In this document: positions 12,055 to 25,499 of the stretch, piece by piece | Numbering within the stretch: position 1 is the stretch's first letter | How the letters are laid out: each line of letters begins with the position of its first letter | NCBI RefSeq assembly: GCF_964355755.1 | Contig: NC_092671.1 | Coordinates: forward strand, 16,339,501-16,403,500 | Length of the DNA: 64,000 nucleotides | Source: Antedon mediterranea | Taxonomy: Eukaryota > Echinodermata > Crinoidea > Comatulida > Antedonidae | Direction: 5' to 3' | The notes under the pieces: model-generated | Database searches by the model: none | Seen by the model: only the letters and a program-made list of their open reading frames with translations | What the model was told of the DNA's origin: nothing | Translations under genes and position numbers: made by a program

Positions 12055-15000
12055 AAATTACCACGTGCTTATTTAACTTCCCATTAACGATTGTGACACA
12101 TAGGTAATCTAATTACTTTGACACTGATAATAAGCAATTAATGTGTTTAAAATGTATTTCAAAGTGATAGATATGACTTCTTAAAAGACCAGCATTGGAA
12201 TATCAGGCAATCTAACCACATTTGAGAGAAGACACAATTGGTATGTTAATTTTAGTTAAGACAGAGAGTCAATGTATGCACATTTCTATGGGACAATCGG
12301 TTTCTGATCTGAAAAAAACTTATTCACTATCATTTTATTGTAGTCATGGAAACAGTTTGTAGTATACGTTTTATTCCATTTTGTCGATCGTGACTACGAT
12401 TTTCTGAGAATTATATGAGTTTTTAAATTTGGTACTTCCGGTTCATTTAATCAAATCATTTCGAATACTTGACGCTTACTAATACTGCGTCACATTCTTT
12501 GTGTTCCCACCCACCCAATTTCAATGTTTCCGGTACACATCAAAAAATCGATCGTAACACCAGCAACTAATTGGGCTGCATAGATAATCCCCTGAGGCAA
12601 ACGTCTCCAGAGTGTACCTACAAATATCTTCCATTAAAAATGACCTAAGCTGATCGATTTGCTTTCGATTCGAAGTAATTACCAGTGATTGATTGACGAA
12701 AACGACTATTATGGTATCAAAGTAAAAAAAAAGGAAGAATATTTCTGAAGCTTATAATGAACACTGACTAGGAATCTCTATTAACTGTAGCTTCAAAATA
12801 GCTTCAAGGCTCTTAGAGTTTCGATTACTTACTTGCTTTCTTAATAGAATTACATTTTTCTATAAAACGGGATGCATTGAACTGTTTCAATTACTTGTAT
12901 CTTTTGTGTACGGAAGAAGCCATGATAAGATACGAAATTCTATACCTCAAATACTAAAGAGAAATTGTTACCAATTATAGAATAGTATCTAGAAGTCATA
13001 GTGCTTATTATACTTCAAAAATGAAATACGTGCCATAGAATGGTATCAATCACAGGAACACTTTTCCACTGTGACTTTTATAAATCAGCTTGGGGAAGAT
13101 ACACGAAAGCTATATTCAGTGTATGAATCAATCTATCTTTCCCACATACAGTTACCAGGTTGTAAATAAATACACAAGTAAAATCAATTTATACTATTAT
13201 ACGGTCGGACACAGTCAAATCAATTTTGTATGTCCATAGGCTACTAAGAAGACTAGTTTTTGTCTGTATGTCAATGCTGAATAACTCATTTGAATACTTT
13301 CTATTCTCAATATATTATTTGCCAAATTATAGTAAAATTAGATTAAATTAAAAATAAAATGCATACCAGTTATAGTTTTCATCACATTAGTTAGAACAAG
13401 GTGACAGAATTTAAATTAAAACCATTAAATTTGTTGAAAGAGTATTGAGAATATATAATAAGAGCATTTTGACCAACTAGAAACAAATGGAAGATCTGAA
13501 GTAAAGAAAGCATACTACTATTTGGAAAAAACTACACAACAACGAAGTTAAAATTTTAACATTCGTGTTTTTAATCGAAATACAATACATATGACGATAA
13601 CATAATGATTGTTTATGAGTGGAATGGTACAAATAATGGCATGAGATGGATGACGAAAGGTTATTATTTAAACGAGGGGAAGCCAAGTAGAAATAAAACC
13701 TTTCATCATTCACCAAATGCCATTTTGTTTTATATAACATCTAAATAGATTCTTGTCATTTGAATCAGATTTAATAAAATGTAGGCCTAGTTCTACATTT
13801 GATTTGGATCTTTTTTTATAGTAGTATTGAACGACCGTTCAATAGTGCGTACTATTGTATTAACTACCGTATTAAATGACAGGAATTAATTTAGGTGTTA
13901 TATAATAGGTTTTATTTGTACCATTCCACTCATAAACATTCATTATTTATGTAATAGTAAACAACAAAAAAAGAAACTGGATAAAAATCCTCCAGCGTTG
14001 CAATAATACTCATGAAACTAAGTGGAAGTGTATGTAAACATTTCGCAAAAAATTCATACTCAGTTTGTTTCCTTATTAAAATGTAGAAAACTATATCGGT
14101 AAAACACTTAGTTGGTTCCAGCTTGGTTTGATGTCAATTCTTTTCACCAGTGCAATACAAATTAATATCTTGTCTTAAAGACGTGTGTTACATCTTAAGT
14201 GACAAATGTTTCCTGAAATTAGCAACTTATTTCCATCTCTGTATACAATTGCATGACACCCATACATTACAATCGTCATTAAAAACGTCCAATTCTGACG
14301 CTTCTAGATAGTTTACAGTTAAAACCCACTTTATAATTAGGCCTAGCGGAGGATACTTTATGTTATGTCAAAAACAAACTTTATAATAAACTAAATAGAC
14401 TATTCTGAATCAATGGATTCTTTGAAGATAATAGTTTTATGAGACTACGAAGCATATACAACGTATCACTCTTTCTATTTTTACATACTTTAGGAAGAAA
14501 GAAGACATGAATGCTGATTTCATTTGAGTAATGTAAGTTTACCTAATTTAAATCAATCCATTTATCTTCAACTTTTGATCTATGCCTATAACAGCGTCTG
14601 AATGAAGACCTATTGATACACTAAGGGTTTTAACCGAAATATAGTTTAATTTATTTTGTTTTGATATTCTGATTACATCACGTGAAATTGACGCATTTGA
14701 TCAACTTTTGATATATATCACAACATTGATCCTTTCCTAATGCGTCTAATATGCACTTAATATCTATTGCAGGCCACATTTTATAAGTGTGATGACATGG
14801 AAGTGTTCGGGTTCGGGTAAAAATAGGGTTCTAACGCACCGCATGCGTCTTTTCGAGGTAATCACCTAAAACAATGCTTTTTAATAGACTGGTCTAGTTA
14901 TAGCGTGAATCTATATTTAAAGCCAGCCCGCAGTACTCCCTAGGCTGACATACTGATACATTTTAGATTAGTTTAATAAAACATCAATTTGGACAGATGT

Positions 15001-18000
15001 GAATAAAATATTTAGAAATAACGTTGATTAATATTGAATGGACTGTTTATTTCTTGTCGTAATTGATAAAGTCCTTACTATAAAATCAATCATTTGTAAT
15101 GGGGAATTGCATTATGTCTTTCTTGAGTTAAACGCCTCTAAAGACAATCTACATTTTTTGGGTAAATTAAAAGCCAATATCCTACACAGTCTGTTGTAAT
15201 ACTACTCTTCTTTAAAATATGACTTTTTATGTTCAAGTATTCAATTTTTAAAACATGAAATTTAATATTATTGTTTTCCTTCCTAATAATACATGGTTAA
15301 AGCAAGTAATGTATCTTAAATTCCATAAGTTAATAATATGAGTTAGTACAATATTGACGAGATTTTGCCTAATATCAATAAGAATTCATGGTAACACGCA
15401 ATCAAATATATTTGATGTTATCTAATGTTCATTTCAAAACATATAACATATAAGAATCTTTGTATTTTGACTTAAGTAGATTCACTAATTCACTTACCTC
15501 TACTGTCTGCCTTTAGATATAATATATTATTGTTTATGGTTCCCATCTTGTGAATTTAAGCTGAAGATAAAGGCGTACAGATTTTATTTCTGCTGCGATA
15601 GGCCTACATTCAAGAACCGTTAACATTGGTGAGTTAAGCTGTTTTCAGTTCTACAAAGCAGAAGACAAACATTTGAGTATAGTTTAAACGATCTCTTCTC
15701 AACATTTTTCTAGAATTCAACACATATTTTTACTGAAAGTTTCCATCTGCGGCTTTTTTAATGTATTAGATTACCGAGATTTTATATTATGTGTTTGAAA
15801 AACCTAATTACTATTGTCTTTTTAGTCAGTCTCTTTATTTTCCCCATGAAAATTATCATATGCATATTATTTGATTCTTTAATTCACTTATGTTCTCCTT
15901 GTAATATATTCTTACTGCAAAGGCCTTGATAGTTAGCCTGTGGCATATACGTATTCTTACTGGCGCAAAAGGTTAGGAATAATTAATCAACAACGTTCTC
16001 GCAGTATAAGTAACAATTATTTTGTCCTAAATTAAGTCTTGGGGATAGATAAAATAATAGGACGCTTTCGATTTTCGAATATAGGACTTATATAAATTAT
16101 GCATCCAAGTCGTCGTTAAAATCGATTTCACCCAAAAGGTTGAAATGCGCATGTTTGTTAGACAGAATCGTCCCCTGGACCTAAAATCTGCGAAATTGGG
16201 TCCGGCGACTTTACGAAAATTGCCAAACCAAGTGGTCAACATTAACATGATGTCATACTGTACGTCATATAGGTTGCATGCCGTCGCAAATCGAAAGCTT
16301 CCTAATATTGTCATGTGATGTTTAACATTTGGAATGCAAGAAATCAGTGAAATAAATATGTTTGATCGTCAGAACAGGGATCAGAGTGAGCGATATTTTC
16401 AAGAATAACGTTTAATGATCACCATAGGCGGCGCTTTAGGGTCAACACTCCAAGAGTAGTCAAAACCCCCACTATGAATATAGTAGCCATCAAATTGCGT
16501 CATCAAATTGATTGAGTTTGTAAGTTTATAACGATGATCACTAAACATAACATTGAGTACATAATAAATTAAAGGAAAACGAGTAGAGAGGTTTATGGCA
16601 CGGGGTAGAAACGAGTGTCAAAACACTTTGGGTGAATGGTATTACACTTTTAAAAAACCATCATATACTTAACGATCACATACGTTATGATTAGTTATGG
16701 GTTAGACGGTGTTAATTAACCCTCCAGGGAACATACAGATGTTTACATGTACTTCAGTTTTCCTCCGTGAATGACATTAAACCCACAATACCAGAGCACA
16801 TTTCTGAGGATGAATTGATTTGATATCTTCCCATTCGTTTGGGAATGGCGTCTCTCAATTTACATGTACTTCGAGTCGATATAGCAAACACACTAAAAGC
16901 GTGCTTAAATTACAACTCTATAAAATTGTTCAGAATGCATGAGCGATTACGCTGAGATTATCTCCAAGATATACTCTATGTAGTTTACACTTTATGTGTA
17001 AGTCTTGAAAAATATTGAGATTCACCCATGGCACATCGTTATAAAAAATCAGAAAATGTAGAACACATTGTGGGAACAATACAAAAGGACGTTCTTAATG
17101 ATCTATATTATGCTGTGATATAAAAAGTAACTTTTTTTTTAAATCTTTTATGGGTCTCTCCCATCTTTATTCATTCTTTAATGTATATACAAAAATTCAT
17201 TATCATATAATATAATAAAATAATATTATAGAACAAGTTGTTAATATAAGACACCACACAAACAATCTTTTTATAGTACTGTATACAAATATTTCACTTA
17301 CATTAAAATAAAATTTATAATATTACATCTTATCGATAGTGTTTAAAAAAACATACATTTTTTTTTATTTATACAGTTTATCAGGTAAGTAATACGTTTC
17401 ATTATTGTTCTACATAATTGTTGTTTATAGCATTGATAATATGTATTTTCTTATATTTTTTTCATTTATAAAGAGATGATGAAGTGAGGCATAAAAAGTA
17501 ACTTTACAACATAAACATGACTAAAAATTGTGATAATATATTTTACGTTTGTTGCTAAATAGCAACTTTAAGAATATCATGTGGCCATTTTAAAACAGAA
17601 CCAAGAGAAGTCGCTTTGAAATGCTGATATATTATATATGAAATTTTGTGCGTGGCCAATTAATTTTGTAGTTCATTTTTTCAAACTATTTATCTTAAGG
17701 GTATAACGGGGGTTTTACCTACTGTCCTTCACGGCGTGATTCAGGTTTTACCTTTAATTATAATATCGACTTAAGCTATCAATGCACTTGCCCGTTGAAA
17801 TCAAATACCACGCCGGTACATATTATAACATTTTGCCAGTATGGAATGAACCTTAAATTTAAGTTAAAAAGATTATTATTATAAATATTATTACTATACT
17901 ATACATGCTATACTTTTTCTAATATTATAGATTACACTGGAGGAGTGAACTTAAACTCTTCCATTTTCAATATTACGGAGATTTTGAATTGCGACGATCT

Positions 18001-19660
18001 AAACCTACGCATTTTATTGATGGTGATGCCTAAATCTACAATCTACAAAAGCCGTGTCGAGGAATCGTGGAAGAAAGCAAGTCATAATGTGCCGCATGCG
18101 CTCAATGAATTACCATGACGTATCTTCATGTTGCGAAAGATAATGAATATTAAATTAACAGATTGAGTAACGCGAAAATATACAAAATAACAAAACAAGA
18201 AAGGAGTAAAAGAATCAAACGAAGAAGATTAAAATGGACACATAATTAGACTACCAGATGATACACCAATTAAACAAACAATGAATGAAACTAAAAAGAA
18301 AGCAAAAAGACCATCAGGAAGCCCAAAAGAAAACTAGACAATCAAATAAAAAAGATTGTAAGGAAAGAATGTAGACAATAATAAACCATCCTGCCAAAAA
18401 CAGAAAAATGGAAAAAAAAAACCCGTGGAAAGCGTATGAATGACGGGAAAAGAGAAAGAAGTAATAGTTACATAGGTCATCGCATCGCTTTTTTACAATT
18501 GCTATCCATATTATTGTTACGATAACAATAATATGAATAACTGATAATAATGATAAAAACCAATAACCAGAGAACAACATGTTATGATGTATCCAGTACA
18601 AATTACGTCAGAGTTTGGAAAAACATCTTTCAAAATGAATTATACTCTATGGTACAGTATAGAAAATTACTGAGAAAATGACATGATATAGATCAATGGC
18701 TGGATCTCAAAACGGTAAAATGAAACAGCCAAGAAGAGGAAATAATATAGTGCTGATATAATAGTTAATATAATTGAACGTAAAAAACATTAACTTATTT
18801 AGATATGAACTATTTCAGTGATACAGACACTTACAAATACAAACTATTAATAAAATAATTAATAATAAAATGTGATTTATATTAGAAAGTAATAATGGTT
18901 TTAAGAAACTGAATTAATCATTGAATAAGAGTGCAGTCTGTTCATATTAGCATAGCCGGCCTACAGCTTTCTATAAACATTCTCGTTTAAAGGTCTGGTT
19001 TTATTCAAATGATATTGGTTTGAAAGGTTATCTTTATCCTGGTAAACATTAACAGTGATTGAAATCGATCCTACATTAGTAGTTAATTTAATATGAAACA
19101 TACTTAAACACTTATGTTCAACCTTTGGTAATATAATAACAGATAAACTACTGTGCAATATTTGTATATTGTCATAATGAAATCAAAAGCGTACAAAGAT
19201 GTATTAGAAAACTTCTATTCAAATACGAGAATTGTGGAAATGAAATATCTGTCTAAATGAAATAATTATCTAAGTATCAGGTATCATATAGAAAGTGGCA
19301 TTAAACAATTCCGAACAAGAATTCAAGGCCTGTAATTAGCAATCATATACAAATACATCTATTCAGAAAGCATGGCTTAACAACTATATCAGATATATTT
19401 TATTATACCAACGTCTAACCATTTCCACGGTTTCCATGGTATAAAAAACAATTATTGACTACAAAATAATTTGAATTTAATTTTAAATTATTTAATTTCC
19501 ATGATTGTTGGATGCTTGTATACGAGAGAAAAACATAAATAATTATCTATACTTAATTTACAATTATGATTAAATATTTATACTATAGTATTCAGATTCT
19601 TAAATGTTGTGCAACAAACATGTGTTTTTAAGAATGTTGATTTTTGTTCCATGTTTATTA
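12055..19660. other. Long gene-less AT-rich stretch
   Basis: 7.6 kb without a credible exon. Frames at 13477-13740, 16027-16314 and 18314-18601 (-) are AT-driven and lack family signs. CATTCCACTCATAAACA occurs on opposite strands near 13610 and 13922, a small inverted repeat. Confidence 0.5.
18694..18745 (-). repeat. Fragment of the same dispersed repeat
   Basis: ATGGCTGGATCTCAAAACGG then AAAATGAAACAGCCAAGAAG matches parts of the 19.7 kb and 47.2 kb copies. The hammerhead-like end is missing. Confidence 0.45.
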
Positions 19661-19665
19661 TTGAA

Positions 19666-19990
19666 CGGCTGGATCTTAATAGAGATACAAAATAAAATAA
19701 GCACTGGAAATGACTATGCTGTGGGTATCAGTGGCTGGATCTTAATAGAGATAGAAAATAAAATAAGCACTGAAAAATTGACAATGCTGTGGGTATCAGT
19801 GGCTGGATCTTAATAGAGATAGAAAACAAAATAAGCACTGAAAATGACAATGCTGTGGGTATCAGTGGCTGGATCTCAATAGAGATACAAAATAAAAAAA
19901 GCAAAAAAGCTAAATCAAAATGATAAAGTAAAACAGCCAGAAAAATTAACAGGGCAACACTAGTATAGCCCTTCATCAGTGCAAGTCATA
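19666..19990 (-). repeat. Tandem repeat ending in a hammerhead-like motif, copy 1
   Basis: About 3.4 copies of a 66-bp unit (GGCTGGATCTTAATAGAGAT ... GCTGTGGGTATCAGT). A segment follows that reads, on the - strand, CTGATGA (19979-19973), AGGGC, a loop, GCCCT: the conserved core and stem II of a hammerhead fold. The following GAAA is changed to GTTAA here. The final segment recurs near 47.2 kb. Open frames over the array only reflect its repetition. Confidence 0.65.
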
Positions 19991-20140
19991 TACTTGATAA
20001 TTTTTTTTTTCTGGTGGTGTTAAAGCTCTTTGAGCTTATTTAGTCTCCATACACAATGGCGAATATATTTACTGCATTATGTGTACCATACTTATGAATA
20101 TTGCTTTTTAGGAATAAAAGGAACTTGAACTTGAACATAA
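19990..20140 (+). mobile_element. LINE 3' tail
   Basis: Non-coding stretch with AAGCTCTTTGAGCTTA, then GGAATAAAAGGAACTTGAACTTGAAC. A short simple-repeat tail after an AATAAA-like signal is typical of CR1/L2-like LINE 3' ends. No reverse transcriptase reading frame precedes it. Confidence 0.5.
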
Positions 20141-20144
20141 AGAA

Positions 20145-21460
20145 AATAAATAAAAGATTCGGATCATAACAGTGTTAAATAAACAAACTATATTGAATAA
20201 TAGGTCTATTTGAATTACAGAATTCAAGATAAGTCAAGTCATACAAGATAAAATAAACAGTAACAACTATAATTAAATTGACATTGTATAGGCCTACTTG
20301 GAAAACAGTAATATTATTTGAAAAATTGTTTACTTCAATTATATTGAGCTTTATTTATCCACGGACACTTAAATCAACTCAACTCGTATTAATACAATAC
20401 TAAGTTCATACAATAATACAAAATCAACTTTACTATACCAAAGATTAAACTTACAAACCGATTGCACACACTTTGTATTAATACGCTTTTGAAACTGAAA
20501 GATAAGTCATTGCACTATGTATTATTTATTTATCTATAAATGAAAATGTATATCTTGTAAAACTAGGCGCCAGCCAAGCAAGCTGCTCGCGTTAATATCT
20601 AATCTCATTAGATTTATGGATTAGATTTGGTGTGTCAGAAGATTTGAACCTATACCTTGGGATTGGAAGGTGAATTTTACTTAGAATTAAGGCTGTTCAA
20701 CTCTACTTGGCACACTTAATTCATATAATATTCTGTGAATGCTTTGAGTTTAGTTTTATGAATACTTCTATAATTGAAAATGAGGCCTAAGGTGATCTAT
20801 AATTACCATTGAAATATGCAAGTCTGTCGATCTGTTGGTTTAACATATTATTATTATATTACTAAATACAAATATACATATTTATTAATACATTATTAGG
20901 GAACTTTCGCTTTGCGACAACCGACAACCAAACTACGTCATGTTATTTCATTGTGCGCATTATGGGGAGATATTGGGACGTCCTCGTTTCCCACCTCGAC
21001 ACTGGTGTGATGGTGTCTATGTCCAGGCGACAATTGACGACACATCAATTGACCTGACCTACGTTGGTCGTCGATCATTGTAAATCAAAAGCTTCCATAT
21101 TTATTCTATAACTTTTAACAGTTTATTGGACTTCGTTCTGATTGAAGACTGTATGGGTCTTCATAGACACTGTATTGCTAGTCAGATGTTTGTAACAAGT
21201 AATGTTCCATTTCTATGTATATTATAGAAAAACCTGTTATAAATAGAGTTACAAATAGTAACAACTCTCTCGTAATAATGGTTGTTGCACAATCCAATGT
21301 TTGGATCAAAGGTTTATGCCACTTTAACAACTAGTGTTTCAGTTGGCTTTTTCGAACTGCCTATTATTTTATATGATATTTATATATATATAGTTTTAAT
21401 GTTTTGCTTGCTTTTTATATTTGTATGTCCTGTAGAAATCTGAAATAATAGAAATAGAAT
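20145..21460. other. Gene-less stretch
   Basis: Nothing recognised. A less AT-rich patch at 20925-21075 has no gene-like frame. Confidence 0.5.
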
Positions 21461-21463
21461 ATA

Positions 21464-21511
21464 CCAGGGAAGAGTTAAATTTAATTTTTATGTAATTTAA
21501 CTTTTCCCTGG
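21464..21511. mobile_element. MITE family 2, short palindromic copy
   Basis: CCAGGGAAGAGTTAAAT ... ATTTAACTTTTCCCTGG, 48 bp in all, flanked by AATATA on both sides. It shows what the empty form of the 36013-36234 element looks like. Confidence 0.7.
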
Positions 21512-21913
21512 AATATACCAACATTACGTTTTTATCACAATGTTCCGAACCATGTACGATTCCTACCAATTCGATTAAATTACTTTATATGGCGAAACTT
21601 CTCAATTTGCCGTTTGTCACATATATAACAAAAATAATAAATACATACAAATGTATAAAAATCATAAAATGGGTAAACATACAGTATACTGGTAATACTG
21701 AATCATAAAAGAATATACAAATACAACACATTAACATAAAATCAATTCAATATTATAAGACTGAGACGGTAAACCTTCAATAACAAAGTTATCATTCGGT
21801 TATTTCTCAAAATTCATCGAAAGTATCGATCGTGTTTTCAATATTTAATAATTTAGATTTGTATTGTACATGTTACCATAGTCTTCCGTGAGATCAATTC
21901 GTATCTTACTTTA

Positions 21914-22069
21914 AGCTCCGCCTACACTAACAAACTAGTTTGACAAAAAAAAGTGTGATGTGCCGAAATATGTTAGTGATGACAAATTATAGTGATATGA
22001 CATCATCATATCCATAAATGGGCACATCACATTTTGATGTCAAAAAAAGTTTGATAGTGTAGACAGAGC
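21914..22069. mobile_element. MITE family 1, copy 2, TTA target duplication
   Basis: Terminal inverted repeats AGCTCCGCCTACACTA ... TAGTGTAGACAGAGCT, with subterminal GTGATGTGCC/GGGCACATCAC. Flanked on both sides by TTA. A 3-bp TWA duplication is the mark of PIF/Harbinger-type transposition. No coding capacity. Confidence 0.8.
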
Positions 22070-22187
22070 TTTACAGATATCCCGTGGATGTCCATATTAT
22101 TGGTCGACATAATTATATTTCGGTGTTATTTTATTCAGTTTATAGGACAAACTTGCCACGAAGTGTTTTTTGTGTAAGGGGGTATAA

Positions 22188-22320
22188 AGCTCTGTCAACA
22201 CTATCAAACTTCATGTGACAAGAAATGTGCATATATATGGACACGATGACGTCATATCACAACCACATTTTGGTACATCACACTTTTTTGTCAAACTAGT
22301 TTGATAGTGTAGACAGAGCT
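22188..22320. mobile_element. MITE family 1, copy 3, TAA target duplication
   Basis: AGCTCTGTCAACACTATCAA ... TTTGATAGTGTAGACAGAGCT with TAA on both sides. It carries the palindrome TGACGTCA (a perfect cAMP-response-element core) in its centre. Only about 115 bp from copy 2. Confidence 0.8.
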
Positions 22321-22635
22321 TAAGACCTACTCTTGCATGCAGTTGCGTAGGCTTATCTTTGTTCTCAAAACAAATAATAATTACTCAAACACTGACTAAC
22401 GTTACGTTATTGTTTGTTATTGGTATTTGACAATTTCAACACAATACTTAGAACAAACATTTGCAAGATCAATGTATACTTTTATTTACTTTTTATTTAA
22501 TTAAAATAATAACTAGTGTAAATTAAATGTGACGTATTTCTCAACCATCTCAAGACGTTAATTAAAGAATCTTATGGTCCAAAGTAACCCAATATAATTC
22601 ACTTGCAAAACTAATAACTATGCTTATATTAGTTA

Positions 22636-22802
22636 AGCTCTGTCTACACTATCAACATTTTTTTATGGGACACAAAATTGTGATGTGCCCATGGACATGA
22701 TAATGTTATATCACTACCATATTTGGGCCTATCACTACCATATTCGGACATATCACTACCATATATGGGCACATCACCCCTTTTTGTCAAAATAGTTTGA
22801 TT
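22636..22802. mobile_element. MITE family 1, copy 4 (right end lost)
   Basis: Left terminus AGCTCTGTCTACACTATCAA is intact. The central TATCACTACCATAT segment is repeated in tandem. The copy stops after TCAAAATAGTTTGAT, so the outer right terminal repeat is missing. Confidence 0.75.
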
Positions 22803-22804
22803 TC

Positions 22805-25040
22805 AAAAGCCCATTTTGTAATAAATGAAAAAAGAAATTCCAATTTCAAATAAAGATTTTCTGATTTAAAAATTACGATGAAACATACTGGTTGGGTTGT
22901 TTCCTATTACTTATTCAATTAGGCCTACAAACAAATTTAAGAGTTGTTTTGATATTATTCATCATATTATTATTATATTACTGTTAGGCATATAATTGAA
23001 TATTTTGAAGAAGTAGTATGTTAACTAACGTTAATTGAGTTTATGAATTATGCACACTATCAGCCTCAAATTTGAATAGTAAAATAGATGAATAGAAAAC
23101 AATATGTTAATATAATAATAAGTTGATCAAGTTTGATTGAGAATCATGTTTATGCTAAGCCTCTTATAATATTGCGCGTGATAATCTGTAGGCCTGTGTT
23201 ATAACTGAATTCTAAAAATGAGAAATGTTTTTGATTATTACTGGTCGTTAAGACATTCAAGAATATTAGAACACTGCGCTATAATGTCTTTTCACATGGT
23301 ACAGATTTAACCGGAACTATCACTCAGCACTTATTGCGCCACATTAAAATTAACATCTTAAAATTATAAATTACATTTTAATTGAAATATAGCTTTATAT
23401 TGATTTATTATATATTAATAATATTATTTTTTAGGAACACGATGAGATATATATTTCTTCTTTATTTTCTCAATGCAGTTAAATTGCAACCCTGTTTTTT
23501 AAATATTACATGTTACCTGTTTAAGCAATCTAATTTATGCACTTTATAATGATTCCTTTTGTTGTATTGTGGAACGGAAAGCGATAATGGTTTTCATTAT
23601 AGCGCCGAATATGCCTATAATTGCAGAAATAACCATCACCTTTATAGCTGACCCATTATTTCAATATTAAATCCAAATTATTCTTTTACATCGGTGTCTA
23701 ATCAATGATCGACATACTTCATACCACGTGTATCATAATGACGACATAATAGCAATATGTTCGGGTTCTATTTTAACGTTTGCGGAGTGATAGCAACATT
23801 GCTCTTGACAACTGCATTTCGCAATTTCTTTCTCTCTCTTCTTTTCCTACGCGTTGCTATGGGCTATAAGGTATATAGTTCTGTTACTGCGTTCAAAATC
23901 ATCAGAGTAGAGAATACATTGAGAAGCATCGGAGTGGAGCAGGCGACTTGGACCAACCTCTATATTTATAGTATATAAAGGTAAAATATACGTTCAAATA
24001 ATATTATCCGTAACTTAAGTTGAGTGTGAATAGTGATTATACGTGTATCGGTAAAAGATACATTAGTATCGAAAGGCAATGTACATCTTTTAAGTTTCTT
24101 TCATCAATATTTATCTCAAATGTCAATACTTAATATGTCTAAGTACCGTAATAATATAAGTAATACACTGCATGTCTATAAACTTAGTTATTCTTTGGTT
24201 GCGTAAACCATATATCGAATGTTTAGCCTTTGTATTATTCTGGTATGTTATATTATTTACGGCATTTGTATTTACCTTGTTTATATCAACTCAATAGTGT
24301 AACGTCTGGGCATCATTACATGTCCAACAAAATATTGTCTGTATTTCGAAACGATATTTGAAAGTTTCTAGAATAATGTGTTTACTTAAGCCATGAACAG
24401 GCACACATCATGCGCGCGTCCGATATGTATCAGTATTTAATTAAAAGCGCATGTCAATGATGTCTCCATTTGTGATTCGTTATAAAATCGAAAAAAATAT
24501 ATTTGGAGAATAGAAGGTGAATGTTTTAAACGTTAAAACAAATAATTTTCAATCAATTTCATGCGCTTACTGTTTATAATGAAGTTTCTTTTTACGGAAT
24601 TTATTTTTTTATGCGTTTACTCATCGTTATCGACAGCAGCGTATACGCACAAGTTAACGCACGTGCAATGCGTTCTATCTTTTGTGTGTCGACCGTACAG
24701 TACCTGAAGGTTATTCCACCCTAATTCAAATTCTCTAGCACATATTAATCTTCCTAGCTCGTTGTAATCTCTCCTACTTTGCCACTTATTAAAATCATCA
24801 TCCTCTACAATGGTTCTTATTCCGACACTTATCAATGTTTATAATCATTCACTTTTCACTATTTTTATGATAACATTTCACAATGTCGGCTTATGTTGTG
24901 TACAATATTGTACGTTACATAAATCAATATAGATTGAAAGTACTTGGAGAGGCAACGCCACTAGAAATGTTTTTACTATTTTCAATTATTTTTACTAGGC
25001 TTATTTATTATTTTGAAGGGAAAAAATACTTTAGTAATGG
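22805..25040. other. Gene-less AT-rich stretch
   Basis: Apart from the open frame at 24617-24835, listed separately, nothing is supported. The 73-codon frame at 23757 has no family signs. Confidence 0.5.
24617..24835 (-). other. Unrecognised open frame, possible exon
   Basis: A 72-codon frame with mixed, protein-like composition (e.g. VEDDDFNKWQSRRDYNELGR) and few simple repeats. CAG|GTACTG after codon 44 or so could be a splice donor. No acceptor, partner exon or family is recognised. Confidence 0.25.
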
Positions 25041-25044
25041 AAAT

Positions 25045-25495
25045 TTGTGGAATTATAAACGCGTTTTGATATGTTAAAAACGTTTATTAAAAACGCATTG
25101 CAAACGCATTTAGAACTGTTGATAATATCCATTTTATTTCAATTTATGCAAGGTATAAAAATAGAGTAGTCTAATATTGTAAAAATCTGAGGTTGAATCA
25201 ACATATAAAATCCATAAAAAGTAATTATTAATGCATTATTCATAAACTCACTTTAACTGGAAACTTAATAGATTTTGATTAGTGATGAAAATAATATGTG
25301 CAATTTATAAACGCGTTTTAGTATGTTCAAAACGTTATTTACGTTTAACGTTATGTTATTTTAAACGAATTTTAAACGCATTTAAAATTGTTGATTTTAT
25401 TTTATTCCAATTAAAATCCATAAATGTAGCCTAAATTAATAATACATCATTATTCATAGACTCACTTTAACTGGAATGGAAAGATTAATAAATTT
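25045..25495. repeat. Diverged two-copy tandem duplication of about 240 bp
   Basis: Landmarks TTATAAACGCGTTTT, AAACGCATTTA, TTGTTGAT and CATAGACTCACTTTAACTGG (or CATAAACTCAC...) recur in the same order in both halves. Confidence 0.6.
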
Positions 25496-25499
25496 GATA

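Noticed and set aside
19604-19976. Small proteins with GWILIEI or ISIKIQPLIP repeats
   Set aside because: Translations of the 66-bp tandem repeat on the two strands.
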